Assembly: GCA_021234155.1 (NCBI GenBank)
Contig: JAJEKV010000137.1
Coordinates: 436,001 to 500,000 of the forward strand
DNA length: 64,000 nucleotides
From: Isoetes taiwanensis
Lineage: Eukaryota > Streptophyta > Lycopodiopsida > Isoetales > Isoetaceae
Direction of reading: 5' to 3'
The notes under the pieces: generated by a model
Database searches by the model: none
What the model was told of the DNA's origin: nothing
What the model saw: only the letters and a program-made list of their open reading frames with translations
Program-made: the position numbers and the translations under genes
Shown here: positions 11,463 to 22,250 of the stretch, in pieces
How positions within the stretch are numbered: position 1 is the first letter of the stretch
Layout: every line of letters starts with the position of its first letter

Positions 11463-14157
11463 ATGAAGAAAGAGATAAGGAAGAGGAAAACCACATGCAT
11501 TCTTGGCCCTAATATCATAAATATGTTCAAGAAAATGAAGGAAAAAGATGGTGAACGAAATCATAAACCCGATGAAGATGCACATGAGGATGAAGATAAT
11601 GGCAATGAAAAACTAGTGTTTTGGTACAAATGGTTGAAAACGTGGTTATGGATGCATTATGATAAGAAGAAAGATGCAATATTTTGCAAAACATGTGAAG
11701 CTTTTGCCATTTCAGGTACTCTTAGCTAAAGTTCTTTTATCATTCTGATGTTCTTAGTTCTCTTGTTGTATATATATGTATATACTACTAGTTGCTAGAT
11801 TGATAATAGATCTGTTACTTGCAGCAAGTGGGCCTTTTAGTAGAAATCTTAAGAAATCGAGTTTCTATGATCATGCAGCCTCAAAAATGCATGTTGCAGC
11901 AGAAGAAAAAAAAAAGCAAATGCCGAGAAGGAAAAAGTGCCAATCATAGAAGCAGTGCAAAAAATGCAACCTAGCATAGAAGGATGTGTGCTAAATATGT
12001 TTAGAGCGGCTTATATAGTGGTTGTGAGGAGCTGGTCATTCAATGATTATGAACATTTAGTAGACTTGATTGATTTGGTAGGCTGCACTGCAATAGCTAA
12101 ACAGTTATATTGGAATGACCATGTATGCCAAGGTTTTATTGCTTGTATTGACGATAGCTTGCACTTATCTATAATTGGAAATGAAACGTAGCCCTTTTTT
12201 TAGTGTGCAAGTTGATGAGTCGACGGATGTGGCAATTCAACAACATGTTGTGTTATGTGTCACTTATTTGAAGCATGGCGGCCAGCCCAAGAATAAATTT
12301 TTGACAATTTTAAGGGTCAAGGAAGCTAATGCAGCCACATTACATGACTCCCTAGTAAGCCATCTTAAAGAAGCTGGTCTTGATATGACTAAGTTAATGG
12401 AATTTGGGTCTGATGGTGTTGCAGTCTACAAAAAGAGGGATCATTTGTGCTACCTTGAACTCCCCTGAGTTCCCCTCAGCCTTGAGTTCCCATAACTCCC
12501 CACGCACAACTGGTAACTAATCCCCAGGATTAACTTGAAGCTCAGCTTCAAGAGTTCTTATCAAAAGAACCGATAATGCTACTGCAGTATTGCTCAAGAA
12601 GAGCACCGACACACTAACAAAGGGATAATCTCCAAAAGCAAACACTAAGTTTTGAGATAACCCAGAAAGACCTGGATTGATCCCTGACCAATCCGGAATA
12701 GTCTATAACAGCAGAATATGGAGGATCAAGTGGTATAGTCTTGCCAAAAACACAAATGGTTTGCTCCAAGAACAAAGAACCTCCATCTCAAAGCGGCTCC
12801 CATCCTTTATATACCGATGGCAAGTCTAAGATTAGACTCTGAAAAGGCTTTGGGCCTTTTCCAGCCTTGAAATCGCCTCCTTTTTCTGCAGATCTGGGAT
12901 CTTTTAGACAAATCCAACAGCCTCGCTGTTGTTCGCAATAACAGAGGGACAAATCCCCGTAGAATAGCTACAACCAATGAGGTTCCGCCACACGAACCTC
13001 TTCATTCAACGGTTTTAGCCTTTTAAAGGCCATTTTAACATTTTAATTAAATGTCACTTTCCATACGAAAGAATTGCCATTTAAAAATTAACCAAGACTG
13101 CCCCTAGGCAGTTTCTAACCTTTGGAACGTTCCCAGTCGTTCCCATGCCACTTAGTGGCACCTCCTAGGCAAAGTTCCTAACTACCGCTCCCAGGCGGTC
13201 TCACGGCTTTCAAAAACTGTAACAGATGGAGCATCTACAATGATAGGAAAGAAGCAAGGTGTCGCTGCTAGATTGAAGGCTTCACATCCCTATATGACTA
13301 GTATCCACTACATTGCTCATCGTACAAATTTGGCCGTGCAGGATGCAACGAAGAGGTCAGATATGAAATGGATAGAAGAGGTTGAAAATATGGTCAATTC
13401 TATTGTTTCTCATTTCTCTCGCAGCAGCTTAAGGTTAGAACAGTTGCAGGAATTATTGAATGAATATACATGTGCAGCTTGGAGATTGGAAGGGATTCAA
13501 GGAACACGTTGGATGAGTAGACATAGTGCCATTGCTAAGCTATCTGAGGATTTGCCCACTGTGCAAGAATATTCAAGGATGGAAAGTCATGATATTTTGA
13601 AAAGGTTGCCGATTTTAAGATGATCTACCTGCTGCACTTTTTGGTTGGATATCCTTGGAGGTCTCACAATATTAAGTAAAATGTTTCAAGCTCGTAGTGT
13701 TGATAAAACTATTATAGCAGAGCATGTTACAACTGTTATTAAAGGTATTCAAACTTATTACATTGCTGAGCCTGAGGCAGATTTGAATGTAAATCAACAT
13801 GATTCAAAGGGTTATCCCATAGTTCCTAATTATGGCCCTCTAGGTGGCTGGCTAGCGGCCTTAAGAACTTCCACACGTAGGGATGAGTATAGGACCTTCA
13901 AACTATCAAGGCAAATTGATGGGACAGATTTGAAAATTGCCCTAACACATCAAAAGGCATATGCAAAGGCTGTTTGTGACTGTTTGCAAGTCAGATTTGA
14001 AGACACATCAATAATGAAGAATTTTAATATTCTATCACCTTTACTTATATCAAGGTCTAGCAGACCAAGAAAATTTGGTGAGGATGGTTTAGAAGAATTA
14101 ATTACCTTTTATGGAACATCAAACTACACTTGGTTATGTGAAAGTGTAGTTTATTAA
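11463..14157 (+). pseudogene. hAT-superfamily transposase (ZNF862-like group), broken
   Basis: The first exon (11463-11715) has a zinc-finger-like FCKTCEAF and ends at CAG|GTACT. An intron to 11824 leads to SGPFSRNLKKSSFYDHAASK. Further segments show FSVQVDESTDVAIQQHVVLC and HYIAHRTNLAVQDATKR, then a WMSRHSAI region and LGGWLAALRTSTRRDEY, typical of the RNase H-fold hAT transposases related to vertebrate ZNF862. Damage visible: a frameshift in an A-run near 11905, another near 12180, an in-frame TGA at 13621, and an 808-bp LTR insertion at 12417. The C-terminal dimerisation part is missing; a separate piece of that type lies at 24928. It cannot encode a working enzyme. Confidence 0.85.
12417..13224. 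mobile_element. Solo LTR inside the hAT transposase, 5-bp target duplication GATGG
   Basis: The insert starts TGTTGCAG and ends CTGTAACA, the TG...CA form of retrotransposon LTRs. It is flanked by GATGG at 12412-12416 and again at 13225-13229. Removing the 808 bp and one GATGG puts the hAT frame back in register across the break. A TATA-like TTTATATACC at about 12814 fits a plus orientation. There is no internal region, so it is a solo LTR left by recombination. Its parent family is not otherwise seen in the window. Confidence 0.9.
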
Positions 14158-15685
14158 AGAGATGATGTAGTTATTTTTAAGGGGCTGCAATTTCTTTTTT
14201 TAATTTTTTTTTTTTTTTAATAATTATTGGGACATTACTTTGGGCATTGGCCAGGCTATTGTGAAGACCACCAATGCCATCGATCCGAGCCATCGGATCG
14301 GTATGGGCGAGCATGCATCTCTTGCATGCATGCATGCATTGCATGCATTTTCTGTGGCCCCAGCCTCTTCATCGACTTCTCATCGGAATTTTCTCCTCTC
14401 TCAGCAGTTCCCTTGACTCCCACCCAACCCTCCCTTAATGTGTATTATTGTAAATGTTGTTTTTTATCGCGTGACATGCACGACCAGCCCCTCGCTTGTT
14501 CGAGGTTGTTTTTTGTCGCGTGGCACGCGTGACCAACCCCTCGCTTTTCAAGGTTGTTGTTTTCTTATCTTTGTATTCTAGTTTATTGATGTGCAGGTAT
14601 AGTGGGATGCACGACTCCGTCTTCTTCAGGCTTCTTGTGTTTCTTTGTGGGAGCATTTTTTTGCAGCCTTACGTTGTGTCCAAGCCCCTTGCCGAGGGCT
14701 TGTCACTAGGGTTTTTCCTCGAAAACCCCAAAGGGTGAGGTTTTTTAATCCCGGCGATAAGCTCTCTGCAGGTACACTTAACCGACATCTGTAGAATTTT
14801 TTTTGGGATCCAGATGATATAACTGGATATTCCTTGTATTTATTCATTGTGGGTAGCTTGCAAATGTGCAGCTACCCACTCTCAACCATTGTAGAATTCT
14901 GCTGGGATGAATGAATCGGGAGCTTTTGTCTGTTTTCATGCGAGCCCTTATTCGAGAATTTAGAAACAAAGAGGGTATTCAATTTGATAAAAAATAGCAG
15001 GTTGAGATAGAAGAATTGGTTGATTACCATATGGATGTTTTACGCAAACTTTAATGTGCTGGGAGCAACTGGAAGATTAGCATAAAGCTCACATATAAGG
15101 TGCACTATTTGATTCTTTTTTGACATAGCAGGTAAGGCATAAAAATATTCTACATATTGGCTACAAGGGAAACCACGAAATTCTCTCTTGTACTATGATT
15201 CTTTTCTGGTCAAATATGATTGCTACTCTAAACCGCAAGCATCGTAGAAACACATTCTAGGAGTTGCAAGCATGCAACAGTGGAATAATGCCAATATTTC
15301 AACACCAAATTCTCACAAGGTACATATTTTCACATATGCTATTATGCACATTTGCAAAATTTACATATGGATCTTACCAAATGTCGAACCTTGCATTTGG
15401 ACATGTGATATGTAATGGGTCATACGACAAAAACCTTGTTTAAAAGGTTTCTAGACTTTTCCCTTTCCACATTTTAACCTTTATTCATCACGTTGATGCC
15501 CCTCATAATAAGTCCCACTATCCTAGCATTTTGCAGACCTTTATATCTCTCACTTTTTTCCAAATTAAAAGTTGCACGTGCATGCATATTGCCACTTGGC
15601 ACATTCTTAAATAATTGGTTTGCATGCTTTTTATGATTGCTTCTCTTTTTCAATTTAGCCTCTCCTTCCATCTCTTCATATTTTT
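14158..15685. other. Non-coding region with simple repeats
   Basis: It contains a T-run (about 14201-14218), a GCATGC-rich stretch (14310-14350), paired 'gaccagcccctcgct' words at 14481 and 14531, and no recognisable gene. A copy of the retroposon stem-loop motif lies at 14690-14765. Confidence 0.5.
14690..14765 (+). repeat. Partial copy of the retroposon stem-loop motif
   Basis: The words 'gggtttttcctcgaaaacccc' and 'ggtgaggttttttaatcccgg' match the 3' part of the retroposon copies at 17.25, 19.2 and 22.1 kb. The rest of the retroposon is not recognisable here. Confidence 0.55.
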
Positions 15686-15795
15686 GGCCCAGGAAAATGG
15701 CTGAGTGGCCATGTGGCCAGGAAATTCCGAGGCCGTACGGCAATACGGCCAAGGAATTTCCTGGCCACATGGCCATGAGGCCATTTTCATGGGCC
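15686..15795. repeat. 110-bp near-perfect hairpin
   Basis: The left arm 'ggcccaggaaaatggctgag...' pairs with the right arm ending '...catgaggccattttcatgggcc'. The inner part 'ggccatgtggccaggaaatt' repeats inverted at 15755-15774. It is G+C-rich in an AT-rich setting. It lies just left of a 17-bp-TIR element, an arrangement repeated at 30.3-31.0 kb. Confidence 0.85.
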
Positions 15796-15822
15796 ATAAC
15801 GCCGAGGGGAGGACGTTATCGA

Positions 15823-16540
15823 CCTTAACGTCCTTGGCCGAGGCATTTGGCAGAGACGCCATAGCCAAGCTTGGCAGCCCGCACTGCATTCTGGCAAGAA
15901 AAAGAAACCAAATGTAAGCCTCTGTTTTCATAACAGAACATGTGATGCAGCGACGAGCAGGGAGGCTGATTTAAACAGAGCAGGGGAGTCGGATTTGCAC
16001 AGGGGAGGCAGATTTAAACAGGCAGGGGAGTCGGATTTGCATCAAATGAGTCGGATTTGCTCAAAGCAGCTTATAATCATTCGCTTGTAACATCTTTGTT
16101 GCCAGTTCTTTAACCCTTTGCCAGTTCCTTTTTTGTATCAGAAGCTCCAGCTGCAGTGGTTTTTTATTGCATAGCTGTGCACTGCTAGAAGCTCTGTTTT
16201 AAACAGAGATGCCACACTGGATCAAACAACAAAATCTGAAAAAATGAAGCGCAGGGCTGTTCAAAAGACAAAGAGAAGCCGGCTGGAGGCCGCCTAGAGA
16301 TTTGGCTATGGCTTGGAGGCCGAAGGCCTGGCTATGGCGGGCTTTTGCTAAGGATCGACCACGGTGGAATGCGGCCCAGAAAAAGTAATACGTGACAGCA
16401 GAGCAGAGGATGTTATGGACATAACATTTTTGTTATGGACATAACAGTTTTGGCCCAAAATTGTTACTGGATATAACCTCTTAGAATAGACGGCTGGGAT
16501 TTAATCCTACGGCTAAATGCAGAGGCCAAGGACGTTAAGG
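15823..16540. mobile_element. Non-autonomous element with 17-bp terminal inverted repeats, copy 1
   Basis: Positions 15823-15839 (ccttaacgtccttggcc) and 16524-16540 are exact reverse complements. Similarity continues inside (gaggcattt and aaatgcagag). No protein is recognisable. Subterminal sequence contains 'ggatgttatggacataacat' and related short inverted words. It is related to 30312-30869: read on the minus strand, the 16540 end matches the 30312 end for about 50 bp with gaps (ccttaacg...cagccgtc). No target duplication is obvious. Confidence 0.75.
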
Positions 16541-17079
16541 GTTCCTGGCATTCTGCATGAGCAGCAGTGGCTGCCACATTTCCTTGCTCCTCCCTATCTG
16601 TTATATGCTCGAAAAAGCTTTTTACCTCTGCTCTTTTCCAGTATTCAGGCCTTATTACTACCCTCACGTCAAGATTGCTGGGCATGAACCTTGCTTTTAT
16701 TTTTGCCATTACAGATTATGTTTGGAAGATGTACTGGCCTTAGGCCTTTGCTGTACATCTTCGATTCTTTGGCCCATCAATCTCTGCCATTTAGTTTTAT
16801 CTTACAATGACAACGACAGATATTGAATGAATTTTCTTGCAACAAAGCATTGGCTTCGGGCACTAATATCAAGCAAGCCATGTAGGCGAACATGGAGCAG
16901 ACTTTCATCTCAATTTGTGCACAAATATCACAAATCGAGGGCTTCAATTCAGGTATGTTATAGCTTTGATTTATAGACTGCTTGCAACTTCTGTGAATGC
17001 TGGAAATCAAGGAAATATCTTGGCTACTAAAATATAAGATGTACACCAATGGCATTGATGCAGCATGAAGTATAGTAGT
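16541..17079. other. Non-coding or unrecognised sequence
   Basis: The minus strand has an open stretch at about 16709-16545 (MAKIKARFMPSNLDVRVVIR...) that ends at the edge of the neighbouring TIR element. Another cysteine-rich stretch lies at 16950-16780. Neither is recognised and both may be fortuitous or exon scraps. Confidence 0.35.
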
Positions 17080-17400
17080 CCATGCAGCATTTTATCTTAT
17101 AGCACTCCCCTTATTGAGCACAGCATCCGTACGGGTGCTTGGATCATATCTTCAGGAGGTTATGGACATGCGAGATCAGCTATGTCCTCGGGCACACACT
17201 TGACATGTATATATACATTGATGTATACTTGTACAGTTTGACAGCATTCTTATTACTGCCACGGTTTTTCCCTCAAAAACCCTTCGGGGCGGGGGTTTTT
17301 TAACCCGGACAGTAATAAGTTTGCTGCGCTCCTTATGGGTCCCATAGGCTGATTGGCCTCAGTGGACGATAAAAAATCATTCCCATTCTCATTCTCTTAT
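17080..17400 (+). mobile_element. Retroposon 3' end, copy 1
   Basis: This stretch matches the minus-strand copy at 19085-19480: 'ttggatcatatcttcaggaggttatgga' aligns with the end of its ORF. The shared stem-loop 'ggtttttccctcaaaaaccc' with 'gggggttttttaacccgg' follows, then 'gggtcccataggctgattggcc' and 'gtggacgataaaaaatcattc'. Instead of a clean GAATA/TATTC tail it ends in 'cattctcattctcttatt'. Confidence 0.65.
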
Positions 17401-17779
17401 TATTTCTGCAAGCTTGGATCTAAGTTTTTATGTAACATAGATCCATTCAGATAAATGGTATATTAAACATATGGAAGGTACAGATCTTTAGTTGCAGAAC
17501 CAGACATGGAATTAAAGGTTATTATTTTGTTGTTTACCTTTGGCAAACAATCTAGAAGCTTATATTGTTGCACTGCAAAAACTTACTTGTGCAGGCTTGT
17601 AGTCTTATGCTGACTAACACATTCAAATTGATAGACTGGCATGATTAACTCTTTTGAGCATTGTCTTCAAAACATTTATTTTTGAACAAGACACGGTGAA
17701 GGGTTATCAACCGTGGTGTCCCATAGCTTACCTGTTAGTCCTTTTATTGTTACCCTTTTTCAGGCTAACATTTGTCTGG

Positions 17780-18540
17780 TTTACTGCAGGTAACCGGGAC
17801 TCCACCTCCTCTGTTTTGTTCTATTAGGGATGGTGTAAATATTGTTTCAATGGTCCAGCTTGGGCATTATTTCAGAACATATATCCTGAAATCCTGCCTC
17901 CATCGAATAGGTGGCATCTTCAGGTCCCTCAGCCACAATGGAAAAGTGTTTGGATATGGGTATGGGATAAGTTGCTTCATCCCAAAGTAGTAGTTTTGTG
18001 GTGGCAAGTGATCCATAGATGCCTCAGAGTCAACAGGTTAGTCCATAAAATGGATAATCGGATCTCAGAGCTCTGTCATTTATGCCAGCAAAGGGTTGAG
18101 AGTATTGAGCATTGTTTTTTCCTATGTGAGCGGCTTCGGCAGGCATGGTCTTGGTTGCTGACACTATTTGGCACGTCTCGATCTAGCCAACAAATTTTGC
18201 TTGCTATCTGTCCTGATGCTTGGCCCAAACTATGGAAACGAGCTTTTCATCTTGCATGTGGCTGGCTTTTATAGTCAATCTGGAAGAGAAGGAGGTTGTT
18301 TAATATCTTTAAGGGCGTAGATACTGCAGATGAGATTGTTCTTCAGTGGGCGCAAAATAAAATTGTTATGGCTTACAATTGTTCTTCTCTTGATCAAGAG
18401 AAGAAAGTATTGATCTGGCATACTTACCTTCAGATTCATTCTTTTGCATAGGCAGGTGGTTGTGCTCGGTTGGATCGGTTTGTCCACTGGGGTTATAATC
18501 CTGTCTTTGCATTTTATGTTGTTCTAGTTTTTAGTTGGTG
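17780..18540 (+). pseudogene. LINE (non-LTR retrotransposon) 3' end with zf-RVT domain
   Basis: One frame reads WKSVWIWVWDKLLHPKVVVL, WWQVIHRCLRVNRLVHKMDN, LCHLCQQRVESIEHCFFLC, and a W-rich tail. This is the zinc-binding domain found at the C-terminus of plant LINE reverse transcriptases (C-x2-C...H-x4-C). Stops and a frame break at 17840, 18272 and 18450 make it dead. The RT core is absent, so it is a 5'-truncated copy. It may end near the 'aataaag' word at 18541. Confidence 0.8.
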
Positions 18541-19084
18541 AATAAAGCTTGTCGTCCAACACCATACAAAATCAACACCATATAGTATTCCGCTTGAAAT
18601 CTTATAGTATTTTGCGAATCTTGTTATACAGTGTAGCAAATTTTATACTTGCATACCCCACAAACGAGGAACTTTACGTACGGTGTAGGTTAAAGAATAA
18701 GGGGTGAATATGCCTATCCAACAGTTCTCGTTGCCCTACGTCACCCCCCGTGTGAATATGCACCCAAACCAAAGGGGGTTTAAGGGGGATTTTAATTTAA
18801 ATGTGTTGGACCCAATGGTTGTGTTAATTAATGTCAATGGTAGTTATGTGTTGGTTGTTAATGTCAATGGTTGTTATGTGTTGGTTGTTATGTGTTGGGG
18901 AATTTAATTTTATATGTTGGATGTTAATGGTTTGTGTTGCAAAAAAAAAATTTTGGCCCCGAAGGGCCTTAGGGACGTCCCCCCCCCTCCTCCCCCCTCG
19001 GTGTGACAAAAATTTTAGAATTCAAACCAGAAAAAAACTAGAATTCATTTGAGGCTTTCATCGCCTGTAGCTTTTGAATATCAT
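18541..19084. other. Non-coding DNA with a short tandem repeat
   Basis: Around 18815-18930 the words 'gttaatgtcaatggttgttatgtgttg' repeat imperfectly three to four times. A G+C-rich patch 'gggacgtcccccccctcctc' follows near 18971. No gene is seen. Confidence 0.5.
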
Positions 19085-19760
19085 CACAATAAAATAAATA
19101 GAATAGAATAGAATAGAATATGATTTTATCATCCACGGAGACCAACTGGCCTATGGGACCCAAGTACAAAGAGAGAGCAAGAAAGGATTACTACCAGGAT
19201 TAAAAACCCCTCACCAAGGGTTTTCGAGGGAAAACCTTAGTAGCAATAAGGATGCCGACATACCGCCGCGCTTATATACATAATCACAAGTACAAATGAG
19301 GTTAATGTCCTGACGGAGGGCATAACCGAAGTCCGCGTATCCATTACCTCCCGGAGGTACGATCCCAACAAGCCTACAGAGGCCGTGCTCAGCAGCTCAT
19401 GCAGGGCCTGATGGGGCACAACTAACCGAGCATACCGAGCCCGGATATGCTCGCAGACGGACAGCCCGGAGGGCGTGACTTTCATCCTCAATGGCTCGCT
19501 GACGACGGCATCGACAGACTCTGCCCTCACGCTGCCCCCAATCCATCTCCCCTGCCTCAATGCGGAGGTGGTGTGCACTGTCGTGCGAATGGAAGCGATC
19601 ACCCTGCGCTTTTTCATGGGTAGATGGGTGCGCAGGTAGTGGTGTGGGCCCCTCGTGAGCATGGGATTAACCTGCTGTCGATAATTTGCCACCTTGACAT
19701 ATGACAGGGCCTCTGCATCCCAAAGCTTGGCCATGAAGCAAGCATCCCATTATTCTGAAA
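19085..19760 (-). mobile_element. Retroposon with GAATA-repeat tail, copy 2 (longest)
   Basis: On the minus strand an open frame is followed by the stem-loop motif (ttttccctcgaaaacccttgg, then ggggtttttaatcc), 'gggtcccataggccagttgg', and a tail of four TATTC units. On the + strand the tail is 'gaatagaatagaatagaata' near 19100. Tailing with a short tandem repeat is typical of some non-LTR retroposons. Related copies lie at 17080 (+) and 21995 (-). Confidence 0.65.
19237..19734 (-). CDS. Hypothetical 165-residue ORF inside the retroposon
   Basis: The frame runs uninterrupted from ATG at 19734 and is clearly richer in G+C than its surroundings. The product begins MAKLWDAEALSYVKVANYRQ, is basic and arginine-rich in the middle, and ends with a hydrophobic stretch (SFVLVIMYISAAVC). 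Sequence related to its last 50 codons is found at 17100-17250 and, more weakly, near 22200, so this part belongs to the retroposon family. I do not recognise the protein. The last codons overlap the retroposon 3' motif, so the true stop may have been lost. It could be a transduced host exon. Confidence 0.35.
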   Translation of the reverse strand: MAKLWDAEALSYVKVANYRQQVNPMLTRGPHHYLRTHLPMKKRRVIASIRTTVHTTSALRQGRWIGGSVRAESVDAVVSEPLRMKVTPSGLSVCEHIRARYARLVVPHQALHELLSTASVGLLGSYLREVMDTRTSVMPSVRTLTSFVLVIMYISAAVCRHPYCY

Positions 19761-20240
19761 GTAATAAAGTTTGCAACACCCATACACAAACATTTTTCAA
19801 CTGGAATTTAACAGCAGCCTTTGGCCTCCATGGATTCTTGTGTTGAGAAACCAAAGTGGGAAACTTTTCTGCCTGTTAGCACAAGGATCTAGAAGCCTTG
19901 GAATTTGCTTAATAATTGCCTCAAAATCTAAAAATGCATGGTAATTTTTTGCAACCTTCATTCGGAATGAGCCATAAAACAATATCCAATAGCGCAATCA
20001 TGTATTAATCAGCTGGTAGGATGTGAAAGCCTATCAAACCCGGCCAAAAAATTGCTGTTTTAGCATAGATAACTTAACCAAACATATCCATATCATACAC
20101 TATCAAAACGACCTCGGAGAGAGCTTTCCAACGCAATAAAAATCATCTCAAACAGAGCTCTGGATCAAAAGTTATGATAAGAAATGTGTTGCCGGTGGGG
20201 AAACTGCACTACATGCGCCCTTCAAGCCCTTCATGTGCCC
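19761..20240. other. Non-coding
   Basis: I see no gene or clear repeat in this stretch. Confidence 0.5.
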
Positions 20241-20358
20241 ATTATGCACCACACACACAAAAAGAGGGCTTTTGTTGTGAGCCATTGGTTGTTGACCATT
20301 ATGCACCACACGCACAAAAAAACGGCTTTTGTTGTGAGCCATTGGTTGTTGACCATTG
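20241..20358. repeat. Tandem duplication of about 57 bp
   Basis: The block from 'attatgcaccacac' through 'cttttgttgtgagccattgg' and 'ttgttgacc' occurs twice in a row, starting at 20241 and 20298, with minor changes in the purine-rich middle. Confidence 0.85.
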
Positions 20359-20572
20359 AAAAAAAAAGAGGCTAAAATCAATGGCTCAGAAATGGTGCAC
20401 TCTAGATGTACGCATTAGTACATCCATTTGAATACATCACGAAATCATAGGAAAACCTTAGTGAAAAGCGTACAAAAACACAAAGAAAACCCCCTGTTAT
20501 TATGCTACATATTCAAACTTTCTAGACATATTGTTTCTTGCCAAAGTAGCAAGAATTAAATTCAATACATCA

Positions 20573-20581
20573 TTTTCAAAA
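20573..20581. repeat. Left 9-bp target site duplication TTTTCAAAA
   Basis: This word directly precedes the GGGAAAACTACC end of the foldback element and recurs at 21468-21476. Confidence 0.85.
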
Positions 20582-21467
20582 GGGAAAACTACCAAAATGC
20601 CCCTATGAGTTTATGTAATTACCAAAATGCCCTTATGAGTTTCAAAATTACCAAAATGCCCCTGATTCAAATAAATATACAAATAAATTACTAATTTACC
20701 CCTATACACCAAACTTAATTACCAAAATACCCTTATACACCAAACTTAATTATCAAAATGGCATTATATACCAATTTTGATCAATCTACACCAAATTTAA
20801 TTACTAAAATGCCCTATACATCAAACTTAGTTACTAAAATACCCCTACACGATCTTGTTATGACACTTACAAGAAGCCAGTGTTTCTTGTGATTTTAGCG
20901 CATGATGATGCTATTGGAGGCATGTTACCACTAGCCACACACAGACTTCTTGGACGTCCAAAACCTAAATGCATGCGCAAAGGAGAAGAAGATGTAGAGA
21001 AGAGGAATATCTTTATGGAAGGCAATGGAAGAGATACAATGCATGCACTTATAGGGCTCCAATTCAGTGATGATTGTGACTTCTGTAATCTCTTTATTGA
21101 ATTTAAAGTTCTATTCTTGAGGCATTTAGTATAGATTAAGTAGGATAAGTATGTAAGGGTATGTTGGTAATTAAGTTTGATATGTAGGGGTATTTTGGTA
21201 ATTAAGTTTGGTGTGTAGGGCATTTTGGTGATTAGTTTGGTGTAGATTGATCAAAATTGGTATGTAATGGCAATTTGGTAATTAAGTTTGGTGTGTAGGG
21301 GTATTTTGGTAATTAAGTTTGGTGTGTAGGGGCAAATTGGTAATTTGTTTGTAGGTTTATTTTATACAGTGTATTCATTTGAGCCAGGGACATTTTGGTA
21401 ATTTTGAAACTCATAAGGGCATTTTGGTAATTACATAAACTCATAAGGGTATTTTGGTAGTTTTCCC
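20582..21467. mobile_element. Mutator-like foldback element, 886 bp
   Basis: It starts GGGAAAACTACCAAAATGCCC and ends with the reverse complement form GGGTATTTTGGTAGTTTTCCC. The arms, about 290 bp each, are built from repeated 'accaaaatgccc' and 'caccaaacttaatta' words, so they are both inverted relative to each other and internally repetitive. The 9-bp duplication TTTTCAAAA fits the Mutator superfamily. The centre (about 20850-21150) is unique sequence with an open frame. There is no transposase, so it is non-autonomous, in the style of a Pack-MULE. Confidence 0.88.
20880..21134 (+). CDS. Open frame in the centre of the foldback element (possible captured fragment)
   Basis: An 84-codon frame (with GRPKPKCMRKGEEDVEKRN and IGLQFSDDCDFCNLFIEF) fills the unique centre of the Mutator-like element. 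Pack-MULEs often hold pieces of host genes. I do not recognise this one. The minus strand is also open over part of the interval, so the coding strand is uncertain. Confidence 0.28.
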   Translation: MFLVILAHDDAIGGMLPLATHRLLGRPKPKCMRKGEEDVEKRNIFMEGNGRDTMHALIGLQFSDDCDFCNLFIEFKVLFLRHLV

Positions 21468-21476
21468 TTTTCAAAA
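21468..21476. repeat. Right 9-bp target site duplication TTTTCAAAA
   Basis: It follows the terminal GTAGTTTTCCC of the foldback and is identical to 20573-20581. Confidence 0.85.
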
Positions 21477-21994
21477 TGCAGAAATTGCATTTGTACCTCT
21501 TTTCTAGCTCTCAACTGTTGGGAAGATAAGATCACATTCTTTTGTAACATATCAGACATGAGAAAACTCTTCATCAAGCTCCTCTTGGTATTATTGTTTT
21601 ATTTAAGCATGTAACTTATTATGATTCATAGTTGATTTTACACAATAGGAACATAAAAAATTTAAGTTGAGGTAATAAACGTTCCCTTTTTATCTTGAGA
21701 CATGCTAAATTGAGTTTTTTTAGCCATGTTCAAGAATATCTCATCTTTCGCAAGATTTGAGGATTCGAATTCAATATTATTGTGTGTTATTCTAAATCCC
21801 AAATCCATATCCTTTGAGCAACATGTTTATTCAAATCAGATTGGAAGCAAGACTGCAAATAGGATGATTTGTCTCTAATGTTTTGTTAAAGATGATTAAT
21901 TATTTAACTTGTGATCACGTCTAGGCCTAAAAGAAAATGGCACCTGTTTTCTTTTGGGTAAAGGTTTTTTTTTTTTTTTTTTTTTTTGAAAGTG

Positions 21995-22250
21995 TAGTTT
22001 TTTTAGGAATAGAATAGAATAGAATAGTTTTTTTAACGTCCACGAAGACCAATAGGTCATGGGACCCATACAATGGGCTAGTACAATCATTACTACTAGG
22101 ATTAAAAAACCCCTGCCTCGAAAGGTTTTCAAGGGAAAAACCTTTGCAGTAATGATGGTACTAGACAAGCTTAGATAATGACTACTGAGGGCTCAGTAAT
22201 TGCAGACGTTTATCTAGAACCTCAAGTATGTATAATGCCAAGTCATGCAC
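21995..22250 (-). mobile_element. Retroposon 3' end, copy 3
   Basis: On the minus strand it reads 'aaggtttttcccttgaaaacc', then 'ggggttttttaatcctagtag', 'gggtcccatgacctattgg', 'cgtggacgttaaaaaaac' and a tail of three TATTC units. This matches the copies at 17.1 and 19.1 kb. A 24-base T-run on the + strand (about 21965) lies immediately beyond the tail. Confidence 0.65.

Noticed and set aside
14227-14532. An open frame rich in Cys, His and Met
   Set aside because: It follows a GCATGC simple repeat and matches no family.
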